Assembly (NCBI GenBank): GCA_017562135.1
Contig: QEYB01000062.1
Span: 372,001-436,000 of the forward strand
DNA: 64,000 nucleotides
Source of the DNA: Dipylidium caninum
Taxonomy: Eukaryota > Platyhelminthes > Cestoda > Cyclophyllidea > Dipylidiidae
Reading direction: 5' to 3'
A program made the position numbers and the translations under genes. The notes under the pieces were generated by a model. It made no database searches, had not been told where the DNA came from, and worked only from the letters and a program-made list of their open reading frames with translations. Positions 1 through 11,400 of the stretch are shown here, one piece after another. How positions within the stretch are numbered: position 1 is the first letter of the stretch; the number at the start of each line of letters is the position of its first letter.

Positions 1-2185
1 TCTCAACTCCTCCTCCCACGGGCAGGCTGTAAAACTATTTATAGACTTGTTATGCTACAACGTGCCACCCCGTGCTAAAGTTATTTTAGGCTCCGAAGCC
101 GACATTTCTGAGCCTACGCTTCAACCACTCCTGAAACGGAAGCTGCGGCAATCGAATGCCTTCGTATCGCATCGAAAATACCCTATTTTTACTGGGGCTG
201 ATGCGCTCGATTGAGTTTTACTCGTGCTTTACGAGGTTATGCGTTCATTGTGGACGGAATCATTCGGACAGGAGGCCCAGGCGCCAGTCCCCAGCTTTAA
301 ATCGGGGCTCACCTTTCCCACCTTACTCTGCCCCGGGCCGCCAGGCGACGACATAGCCAGCGCCGGTCACAACCCTTTCGTCGACCGGCCAGACAAAGCA
401 CGCAGGGAGGCAGCCGCCACCGTGGGGACGTGGGACAGCGAGGCGCCCACGCCGTTACCCAGACGCAGGCGGCCCGGTGGCAACACGACACCACCGCGGC
501 GCCGATGCACCGTCAACATGCCCACTCGGGTGGCACGTCACCGAGTCGTCATCCGCGGGCGAGCGGTGGAGACCACAGACGCGGGCGACCGACCTCGTCT
601 GGGGGGTCGTGGATATGCACAGAAGCACGCCGCCTTCCAACATAAGCGCGGGTTAAACTCTGACCCTCGTCGAAAGCCGAGGTGGAGACAATGGTAACGC
701 CAAGCCGACCCCTTTGCGAGTGGTGAGTTTTGAATCAACTGGCTCAAAGTTAAGACACGATGTAAGGTTCCTCGCGCATGGCGCACGACAGCACCGCGGC
801 ACCGAGAGGACGCTGCGCCTCCGCTGCCCCTCATTTGAATAAATTTATAACGGATCCACGAACCCTGCGGCTGAAGCCCCCACGTGAGCTATTCCCGCCA
901 TCTACCACCGAAGGCGAGGTCCTCTCAGTCCTCTCCACTGAGGCACGAAAACTTCTACACAGGTGCCTTGCAGATCCCCTTATCCGCACGAATTCGTAGA
1001 GCGAGGGTCAAAACCCGATGATGGTGCCCCCGTCAGGCATAAGCTGGAGCGTTTGTCGTCATCCCCGACAGCGGACAGTAAAAAACCGGCGTCCTGCCCG
1101 TCGGTTAAATCAGGCTTCAATAAGGTCTGCAACCCTTACAGACCGAGAACATGAAAACAGCATCTCTCCTCGTTCTCCACGTGGACCACATCGTGCTACT
1201 AAGCGTGAAGAAAAGACACCCTCTCGAGGTAGTCATTCTTATTTGGAAGGCAAAAAACTGCACGTCAAATTCCCCTTCCCTTTAATCCTGCCGGAGGCAG
1301 TGCAGCGTCACCCACAAGCATGGTGGTCTTCCCTCCGACAAAGTGGAAAACATGTCTCACTGCCGTACTCCCGCTACTCGGGATCAAATGGAGCCTCAGC
1401 AAAAACGTCCATTCCCAAACATCCCGGGAGAGGATGACCCGACTGTCGGCACTTGGGCCGTCTGGCATCGTGTAGAATCCCCTCAACTCTCCAGGGTCTT
1501 TTATCGGCGAACTAAACCACGGACAGCTCTCGGACGTATCTTGGTCGGTGCTGCGCAAGCCGCCTCTTTGCCTTCGTCTGCCATATTTATTCAAAGAGAT
1601 GAGGTGGTTTTCATGGTCACCAGACCTCGGCAAAATAGAGACAAAAGGAAGAGGAGGAGTAGCTGGAGGAGTAGGGGATGGCAGAAATGGGAGAGATGTG
1701 ATTGTATCTTTTTTTTCTTCATAAACTCTCATGTGGGTGGCAGTGTGGCGGGCAGCGGTGAGTGTGCGTGTGTGCATGAGATGATAGTAATGTTTGTAGC
1801 GGACACAGAATGGTCTACGGGAGGAGAGGCGGGGCGGATGAGCGGTTGTAAAACACCCACGGGGATGCACACACACACACACACACACACACTCACGCGT
1901 ACAGAGGAGGGTCGCCATGGCAGCGTCGAAAAATATACACACAGTTGTACACACGCACACACACACACGCGCAAACGCTCTCTCAGCAGCATAACAGGGG
2001 ATTTCGTGGCGGCATCAGCGATAGCAGTGAACAAGGAACGCGGCGTGAGGATTGGCGCGTGATGTGAGGTAGAGCCCAGCAGTGGGGAGACGGAGAGACT
2101 GGGGGAAAGAGAGATCGGGAATGGATGCGAAACAGCAGCGGCCCGCCCCCCTCCCACCCGCCACCCACCCACCCAGCCACCTTAC
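1..2185. other. No gene identified; possible 3' intron of Ddr
   Basis: I looked for tyrosine-kinase motifs (glycine loop, VAVK, HRDLA, DFG) on the minus strand and saw none in the longer frames. The segment contains CA repeats near 1.87 and 1.95 kb and CpG-rich stretches. Confidence 0.5.
1868..1892. repeat. (CA)n microsatellite
   Basis: A perfect run of about 12 CA units; a second, interrupted CA tract follows at 1935-1972. Confidence 0.95.
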
Positions 2186-2421
2186 ATGCACACCGAGTAG
2201 ATGGAGAGTCGACCCGAGCTTGTGCCGTCATTGGCAGCGGAGTGGTGGTGGCTGTGGTTGTGGTTGTGGTGATTGAGTTGAGGGTTTGGGGGCAGGGGGA
2301 GAGTGGGCACGGGAGGTAGAGGCGTGCCCGAGGAGGACTTCAAACCTGTCGCGAGGTTTGCTGCACCGGCCAGCAAAGCACCGCCGCCTGTCGACGCCGA
2401 TGTGGAGACTACTAGAGGCGT
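2186..2421 (-). CDS. Ddr: Candidate further Ddr juxtamembrane exon
   Basis: The frame between TATCCTTCAGAG|ACG and the good donor TGCAT|GTAAGG encodes GTPLPPVPTLPLPPNP, a histidine run (NHHNHNHSHHH) and SSGRLSIYSVC. The last block faintly resembles the TYSV segment just before the kinase in DDR2. Phase 0 works only with the second of two adjacent AG acceptors, a weakness. Confidence 0.33.
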
Positions 2422-5400
2422 CTCTGAAGGATAAGCGGTCTATAAAAGATAGTTGCGTCCACGGTAACTCCCGGAAAATTTAGGGGTTAAGGGAAAATTA
2501 CGGGCAAGCGAAACAAAAGGCGATAATCGAGGAGCACGCAGTCTGCAACTGCAAACCTCCGATCTCTCGAGGGTCCACAAAGTAAACGGTGAATTACCCA
2601 CCCTCCTCAGTTAATTAAACGCGGATCACAAATCAGGGAAGGGTTTTGGAGACAATTCAACATAATCGGCGTTAATGAATGCACGTACCCATGAATGAGA
2701 CTAAAGGCGCGTCTAAACTCCAACTAGGTCGTACGATGAAAGGGGTAAAGGAAATTCAATTAAAAGTCATACTCGTAAAAGCGGGCTCAAAAGTCGCCTC
2801 ATCACGTAAAATGCAGCGATGCCGGAGAAAGCCACCCCGGAGTGGGGTGAGATGCCTAAAGGGATTATCCTCCAATTTGTGGAAAAAACCACTCTAAGGC
2901 AGATCTGACAATTTAATTAATATCTTATATGGATAAAACGAAGATGCTTCTAGGTGGGGCGGGCATTAAAATGCCTTATCGCTGAATGCTGACGTGAAAT
3001 CTGGCCTGGACTGAGAGGGAAGTTTATAGGTTGAAAGACTCCCATGTTCGGGGAAAGCGAAGTTAAAAGCTTCGTCCCCCCTAATACCGCGTTTTACAAG
3101 AAACATTAATTTCCACAAATCGCAAATTTCTCGCACAGTCGAGTGAGCTAAGGTTAAATCAAACCGGGACTAACAAAATGCGAGTATTGTGGAAAGAGGC
3201 TGGAGCGCTTTAGCTCAACTCACTGTAGGAGGAACGCTCGAGTGTAGGAGTCCTTGTGAGAGGAAGGGCGAGGGCTGGACGAGCCCGCCCAATTGTTGTG
3301 AGTCTCCAAAACCCGCAGCCGCAGCTGCAGCCGCTGCTGCTACCGCATTCTGGAAGAGATGAGCCTGTTGAGCAGGCACGAGGATGGGTTGGTAGAGATG
3401 ATAGGAGGATGTGTTACCGCCTCCGCCACTCCCGGCGGTGGCGGAGGTCTGAGTCCCGCTCTGATCGGAAAAGTGAGCTGCGGCGGTCAGGAAGGGTGAA
3501 GGGTATTGTGGTCCCCCGCCGTTAGCACCAATGAGCGACGAGGAACCCTTTTTCATTGTCGACAAGCCGTTGTTGGAGGCTGTTGAGGAGCTGAACAACG
3601 AGGTGCTGGCATACTCGGTGCCCAGGACGTCGCTGCCAGCCAGATTAGGAAAGGGCTGTGCCGCGAAGGGCTGGAGCATGGTACGAGCACCGGAGAAAGC
3701 GCTGCCTGAAGATTTTCCGCCATTGTAGCTGCTCTTGAACTGCCATTCCGCTATCGGCACGGCTCTGCGCCGAGTCGTGGAGACCTCCCACTCCCTCTTT
3801 GCGCTGTGACGACGCATTAACACCACGTTGCCTCCGATGCTTCGGCCTTTTGCGCCGTCCGTTTGTACTGGTGACACCGGGCCTTAGAAGGGCAGACGTC
3901 TCGCATCTTTCGGCGTCCCCCACCGCCCCCGCCGCTATCGGATCCTCTGCTGCACCGCCAATCGCGCCACCACCGGCGGTCGAAACAGAGGTGTGCTGAG
4001 CCCCCTCGCTAGCCGAGGAGGCACCCACACTGCTTCTTTCAGTAGAGGTAATTGGTTGCATTCCTCTCCCTCGCGTTTTTCCCTTCTCCCTCATGCCCAT
4101 ATCTTCGTCATCCTCCTCCCTATCATCCGCTTCAGTATCCGCCGCCTCGTCGCCAGAGGAGGCGGAGGGAGTGGCGAGCGGTGCAGAACAGTCGTCGTGT
4201 CGCCGGAGAGCTGTATGGCTACCCAGCACTGGGCAGAGGGCGGGAGGAGTGGTGTACAGACTGCCACTGTCAGTGGTTGTGTCACCGCCTGTGGCGGGGT
4301 GGATCATCCCGATGGGCGGGTAAAATTGTTGTTGCTGTTGCAGAGCCAAATGCTGCATGGCTGCCAGGTCGCCTCCGGCCAGAGACGCAAAGTTGTGTCC
4401 TTTGTGGGAAAAAAGGAACGAAACAAGTCGAAATAAGAAGTTATAATAACGTGATGACGATTAGCAAGCGGAAAAAATTCACGAGGGTCAGAGTTAAAAC
4501 ATGAAAATATTGTTGAGGAATAACAGAGTGTCAATTGTTGTCAAGGTCCCTCAGACCTCTACGCCCCTCGGCGGAGGTTTATGGGACAAATGGTCTCCCA
4601 AACACCTCAGTTAAGCTCAAAGCGAAGTTAAAGCAAAAATAAACCTTAAATTAAACTTGCGTTCGGGCGCGGAAGCACAAATGAACTGAACAAGCCGAGC
4701 ACATGTTGCAGAACATACACGGGTAGTGAATATAGGAACTGGCATCAACTACTCTTTATTGGAACAGTCATTGCACGAGTGGAAATGGTGTGTCAAAGCG
4801 TGTCCTATAAGGTGGATTAAATTATTGGAGCTGTCTGATGAAAATATAGCAACGCACCATCACCACTATAAAAATAAATGGCAACATAAACGCGTGATTC
4901 AATGAGTGCAACACCGCGGGTCAGAATATCGCGATAATAGTTGGTGGGCGGGGGCAGCCAACACAGTGCAGGGCTACGATCCTCCTCTGTCCCCCAATCT
5001 AACAAAAACAGGACAAGGTTGTATTTTGCTCAAGTATTTGACCTTCTCTTCTCTTAGGGGCGAGAGAACGGGTCAGAAGTTGGGTTTTACAACCTTCCAA
5101 CGGCGAGCTTGGCCTCGGGGTGCGCCGGCGGTGGCGGTGCTATCTGACTCACACAATGGCGGGGGAGAGGGGGGGGGGGCCAAGGGACAATATGGGCATA
5201 GACATACACGGCCACTCACTCACTCACTCACTCACTCATACACCCACACATCCGCCTCTTCAAAGAGGCGAATTACTCATGGTGGAACAGCAGCATCGGC
5301 AGCACCACGAACATTAACCGCACTTAACTGGTCGACCGTGGCGCATGCATAAGCTGCACTTCCAGGGGCAAGCGAAGGGAGACCGGAGGAGATGGGAAAT

Positions 5401-8400
5401 CCCGGTTTTTGGACTCTCCCAGAGAGATCAAATCACAGAGCTTGGAGATGGCGTGTTGCCTCATTAGTCAGGCATAAGATATCTGTTGCATTCCCCTTTT
5501 GTCTTTTGTCTTCCCTAACTCCCCAGTACTTCCGTCTGTCACCCTTATCTCTTCCACCATTACAATGACCCAGATAGAGCCCGAAGAGGGGGTCGGCATC
5601 TGGACCTATGACTTCAAAGCACTCAATTCCTCTTTGCCCTCGAGGAAACCGCAGAAGTGGTCTAGTAACAACTCGTTGCCTCGGAAAACGCAGACATAGT
5701 CCACAAAAATGGGGTATCAGAGCCAAGTTTCTGCCAAATATGAAAGCAACCACATAACTCTATTTCACCTATTACGCTTAACCTTCCAGGCCTCGGCTTT
5801 CTTCTTCCCCGATTGTTTGTTGCGGCATAACTTATGGTGGGGAGGAGGTGGACACGGTGCGTAAAAAACGGTGGGTAAAACTGTGGAAAGAGCACTAGTT
5901 TTATCCTCTAGGACAGGATCCGAGGAACAGAATGCCAAGAGGTCAAGACGGAATCAAACAGGGGAAAATAGGCCAGGTATGGGCTGAAAGGCATGCAAAC
6001 ACCCACCTGGTGACGGCAGGCCGGCAGGACAGCCATCTGGCGGAGAGAACATGGCCGGGGAGGAGAGCACTTGGAGAGGAGGTCCGCCGGCAGCATACAT
6101 CGCGCCTGTGCTACAAAGGAAAATTAAACCAGTAGGTTCAGTTAGTGGGGCTCAAGGTGTCCCGAGGTGAATTGAAATCAGTCCCCCGAGTTCAGAATTT
6201 GAGTCGCCTCTTGAGATCCGCGGCCGGATCTGGACTGAAACTCGTTTGAAGGAAGTGGTGCCCGGTTAAGCGAATTTACTGTGCATTTTATGAGGCGAAA
6301 TGCATTTTCCACGTGGTCTCTCCACCCCGTCGGGAAGCCAGATATGGCATGGAGACTCGATTATGGTGTTAATAACAGTGAACGCGACTAGAAACGCATA
6401 AAAAGGCAAAATAACTTGGGTATTTTGCATTGAATTACATAATTTCTCGATGAAATTCATGCACACACGACACCAAAAATGCCTATGTCAACCATGACGA
6501 GATTAGAGAGGGGAAGCTAAACGTCCGACCTGTGGGCATCCTAACTAGCTCTACCAAAGGGGTCAAACGTACACCGTTCCTAACAGTACATTTAAGTTTC
6601 AACGGACACGCGATGTAGAGGAGACTTTGACACATTGCCCCAAAGCTCTATTTCCCACTGAAAAGGGGAGGCAGCATCAGAGATACAGTCAGCGAAGTCG
6701 TATCAAAGGGAAAAGACTGCGTGAGAATTCAAAACATGCCTCTAAGATGCCACACTTATTCATTTGAAGTAGCGGGAGAAATGCACTTAAAATAGGAACA
6801 ATCCAAGTGTATCTGTTGCTGAAAGAGGTACAAGAATTGTGCTAGAATGTCCTCAGAGAAAAAAAAGGATTCACTGAGAAATCAAGTAGCCGGTGAAGTA
6901 TAATTTCAGCACTTCACCAGGGGGAAGTGGAAAAGCCCACCTCAGAGAAGAAAAGTGGTGGAAAAACATCCAGTCAACTGCTCCCTCCTGCAGCGACTGC
7001 TTTGGCTACAAGTAAACATTGCGACGGAACGGTTAAATGTTACCCTAGACGTACGATGAGCGGGTGGAAATGCATCAACAACACCGGTTCCGATCCCCTG
7101 ATGGACAAAGATAAGTGTGACCAGCCCCACGAGCAAAAAATAAGCCCGTTGATTGAAGTAGAAGTGGCAATAAATCTGCCGCTCAAGACTAGGTCAAACA
7201 GGCCCACTCGCTGCCTAAGTGGTTGTCCAGAAGCTCACCCTGGACTCTAAAACTTTTGAGGCGATAGAAATTCCTCTAGCACCAGCAGCTCTCGACAGCC
7301 TCACGAAATATGCTATAGTAAAAAGACAGTCAAAAAATGAATGCTTTCGCTCACAAACTAAACAAAACTAATCCGTATCGAAAATAGGAACCGGAACTGA
7401 TACATCGCGGTTTTTGTGATTTCTTAAAATCCATTATCAAAATGAATTTCTTGACGGTGGGTTTTGTAATCACTTATTAGCATAAAAAGGGGAAGTGGTT
7501 GCATGTCGTCGAGAACGCTCCACATTGCCTGATTTCCTAATGATTTAACAGCCACCTTGGCCAACAACAATAACCACACAACGGTCTCATAATGGCAAAG
7601 AAATGTCCAAGTGACTATCCAATCGAAAAACAGGTTTTAGTCGAGAAAGCAATGTCTTAACACTTGTTGATCATGAAAGTGTCAACCCACCCAGTGCTGT
7701 GCGCGGGACTGAAGAGATAGGCAGCGGGGGCAGCGGAACAGGTCCCAGAGGAGGTGAGGTTATTGCACACGGATACGCCGGCGGCGGGTGTTTGAAAGGA
7801 CGATGCGAGTACCGCCGAGGTTGCCCCGTCCTGCTGCGAGGCCAACGGGGGCAGTGACGGTGGCGGCGAAGCCATCTGCGAGGAGGGTGCCGAGGCGACC
7901 TTCTTCAGAGACTGGTGGCGCTGCCTGGAGTGCTGCATGCGGATGCAGAGGGAGAAGACGAGGACCACGCAGAATACGGAAAGTAGGAGGGAGACCACGA
8001 TGACGATCACGAAGGTTACACCCCGACTATTCGCCCGCAGCTGATCTTTGGCCAAACCCTGTCGATGTGTCACTGTGGCCGATGACATTGAGCCAGGCAC
8101 TCCGTCGGCGTCGCCGACTCCGTCCTCATGAAAAGCTGAATGAATGGAATGGGCCAAAGAAACTGGTATCATGCACAGTCTGCATCTCAACAAATTACGA
8201 ACAGCCAGATGCGGTTGCGTTTGATCTCGTATGAAGTTCTACAATTTGGGTGAGGTGATCCTCCTGAGTCCTCCCCTCTCCCTCCACATACCGATTACAC
8301 GCGAGTTATCGGTGTGTAACACGCCCCGGTCTAAGAGTTCATTTGATGACAATTCCCGCAGGTTGACAGCGGACGAATGTAATTCAAATGCAAAGGTAAA

Positions 8401-11400
8401 CGTCGATTTATTCATTGTCACTTTCACACGGGGAATGTAATACACGGAAAAAAAATTTATTCCGGAGAAATTCATCGCTTCCGGAGTTGGTGACGTTGAC
8501 GAAAGGCAGACAAATCCATGCGAACTTGGTATAATCTCTTTGGCGATTTGATAGAGGCACCGACTTTACCGAGTCTGCCAGAATGAACCATAAGAATGGC
8601 TTCCGCGGTTCCCGCTTTCCGTATAGGCAAAACTTCAACCTTCCTCATGGACATATCGCGAAAAACAGAGGCCTTAGTGCATCACTTAACAACACATTCG
8701 AGTGGACAATCGAAGTTCCTTTTGATCTTATGGGGTCAGCCCACCCCAAAGCGTAAAATTAGGGTCATCTTCGTGCGTCCCCCCCCCCCTCATCTTTCCT
8801 GCACTGTTTTATTGCCAGTACCGACGAAAAAGTGCTAGTAGTGGGATCATTTAGGCGAGGTGACCAGAACCCTGGCCCCGGGAAATAACAAAAAAGGCCG
8901 ATGTGAGTTGGGGCGCCGCGGACACGCGCCGGAGTGGCCCTACTTGGCATGGAGTCAGAGTCGTCGCATCGCACGACGCGGAGTTAGCGTGTGCGCGCGC
9001 CCAAAAACATGCAACGTCTCCCATCAAAAACGCAATCCACCAACGATGTGACTCAGTGCCTGAGGCAGCCACCGTTCTGCCTCGCCCGAGAAATACTGCT
9101 CCTTGCAAACAGGGGCGGCACGTTGCAAACCGAGCCGAGAGAACTCACTCGGTCCGCCTGAATCTATCAGTAAATGCCACGTAATTAGTCTATTAACTTG
9201 GTGTGATGCAATTTTGTGTTTAAGGCGAAGCAGATGATGCATTGCGCATTTTAAGGGGCCATCAATGGCCTCGTTGGATGCAAGGTTCGGACAGGACAGG
9301 GTGCAAGTGTCTGTTAGGAGGTGGAGTTCAGTAAACAAGGTCATGCCAAAATAAGCGTGCTGCAGGACATGGAATTCGTAACGAAGCGGCCACTGGAGAC
9401 AAGGACAAAGAGCAATAAATCATGGCCATCGCTCCCACGCGGACAACATCAAATCACGTACATACGCAGCGGCCATCGGTTGAGACAACGGGAATTGTCG
9501 CGAGGTGAGGACAAAATTTAACGAGGATGGCGGTCGAAGCCGTCAGAGCAAAGACGAACACTACTTCCGACAATGAGATTTAGTTCAAACTGTTGCGTCC
9601 ACAGAGACATCTCATTTCAATAACACGTCGCCTACTCGCTGTCCGAGGAAAACGTCAACCACGACCGCAAAATGATGAAGCAACGCTCACTCTATGATGG
9701 TAGTCACAACCGACCCGACCGAGATTGAGAGCGAAACAGAACGACGTGCTCAGTCAACAGCGTCAAATCCCTGTTTGGCGTGTCAAATCTTCACGAGTCC
9801 ACTGGCACCAAGAGTCGGTGCGACCAGTCAGTATCAATCACACGCGTCAACCCCGGGTCATGACGTACGCGCACTGGTGGCGTCAAACGTGCAGAGGACA
9901 TCTAGCTGCGTTACCGCGAGCCATAGCACTGAATGCCACGATGCGATCCGGTTACTGTCGAAAAACATCACAACCATCTAGAATTTGCTCTGGTAGGCAT
10001 CTGATATGAGCATAGCATGGCCTGTGTAAAGTGGCAGATTCCAGGAACAAAACAGCTTTTACGGCGTGCAAATAACAAAACACTCAGTTTGGTCAGCTCG
10101 AAGCGTCAATAAATTGTTGACAGAACAAAAGCGCCGGTGATATCACGGCAGGGATACGTCCTAAAGTGAATCAGCTTTGACTGCAGCAACAGTTCGTAGA
10201 ACAAAAACGGTCTGTTTATCTTTCAAGACTCCAAGACTCTGTCGCAGCTTTTTCCTCCTCCTAAAATGCAAAGGAACGGACAGTGGAGGCCAGTGAATGA
10301 GGCAGGCCTTTACAGCGACCGTCATGATCACAGTGGGCTTCCGTGTGACGCTGCTGTCGGCTCTGCGATGTAGCGATTTTAACAACTCCCGAAAGATAGT
10401 CTGGACAAAGAAGGGGGGAGGGGAGCTCTCGTTACGCATATCCCCCACGAGGGAGGAGAAACAAAAAGGAACTCCCCTCGGTGTAGCGAAATAGAGAGCA
10501 AGAAACAACATTAGTCGCTACTGAGATGCAGTGTATGAAAAGTGAACTCGCCCCCGGCATAACGGTCTAACATACCATTGGCATCAGCAGCGGCCGAAGC
10601 GGTCGTGGTTGTGAGGGTGAGCGGGGTGGTGGCACCTCCGAAGAGAAAGGGATTAAAGTCAGCATCCGCCACCAAATTGCCTGGAAACGGTACCTCCGAT
10701 TCCCCACCATCTTCGCGTTGTGATGGCAACGCCATGACATGGGGCTCTGTGAGGAGAATATTTAAACGATTGGCACGACTAGTGAGAGGGAGGTAGTGAA
10801 GCGTTAATGATTACCTGAAATGAACTGGACCTCCGAAATTAACAACCAATCGTCGGAATGAAAGAGATCCATTGTAATGCCCCGAGCGATATGTCCCTGG
10901 AGGGGAATACTGACGATCACAGCACCATCCCAGTTGGGGTTTCGAAAGACAGCGGCAGAGCTAGAACTCCTTATGTTGGCAGCGCCTCTCCACGAGGCGT
11001 CGCTGCGCTGCTCCAGATCGACCGTGTTTGAGCCGAGCGAGATGGTGAGACGGCTGACTTCGGCGGTGGAGACGGCACCACCCCTTATAAACTCGATGGT
11101 GGTGTAGTTGAAGAGACCTACTCGAAGACGACTTGATTCGAAAGTGAAGATGAGGAGGCGTGTGAAGTTGCGAACTATACACACAGAAGACGTGTGCAAG
11201 TTAAAAAGTGATTTGGAATACGGCAAGGGAACTTGAAATTTCATCAGTTTACTCCCTAATAGACGCCGTCAAAGAACCCGCGAATACGTGTTAAAATAGA
11301 AAGACCAACCGGGGGGATATAAATGTGAAAAATACTGAGCAAAAGTAAAATTTTAGCAAACAGACTAATGTCAGCTTCTTTGTGGTTTTCAGCAACAAGG

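Noticed and set aside
1343..2062. Plus-strand open frame of 239 codons
   Set aside because: It runs through CA repeats and poly-T, its product is Arg/His/Thr low complexity, and the minus strand is equally open. No splice or domain evidence.
3215..4399. Separate transcription-factor gene suggested by Gln/Ala/Ser-rich sequence
   Set aside because: No DNA-binding domain is present, and splice phases link it through the 6.0 kb exon to the DDR transmembrane exon.
7788..8003. Plus-strand Arg/Pro-rich frame opposite the transmembrane exon
   Set aside because: It is the antisense shadow of the Ddr transmembrane exon, which has a domain and phase support.
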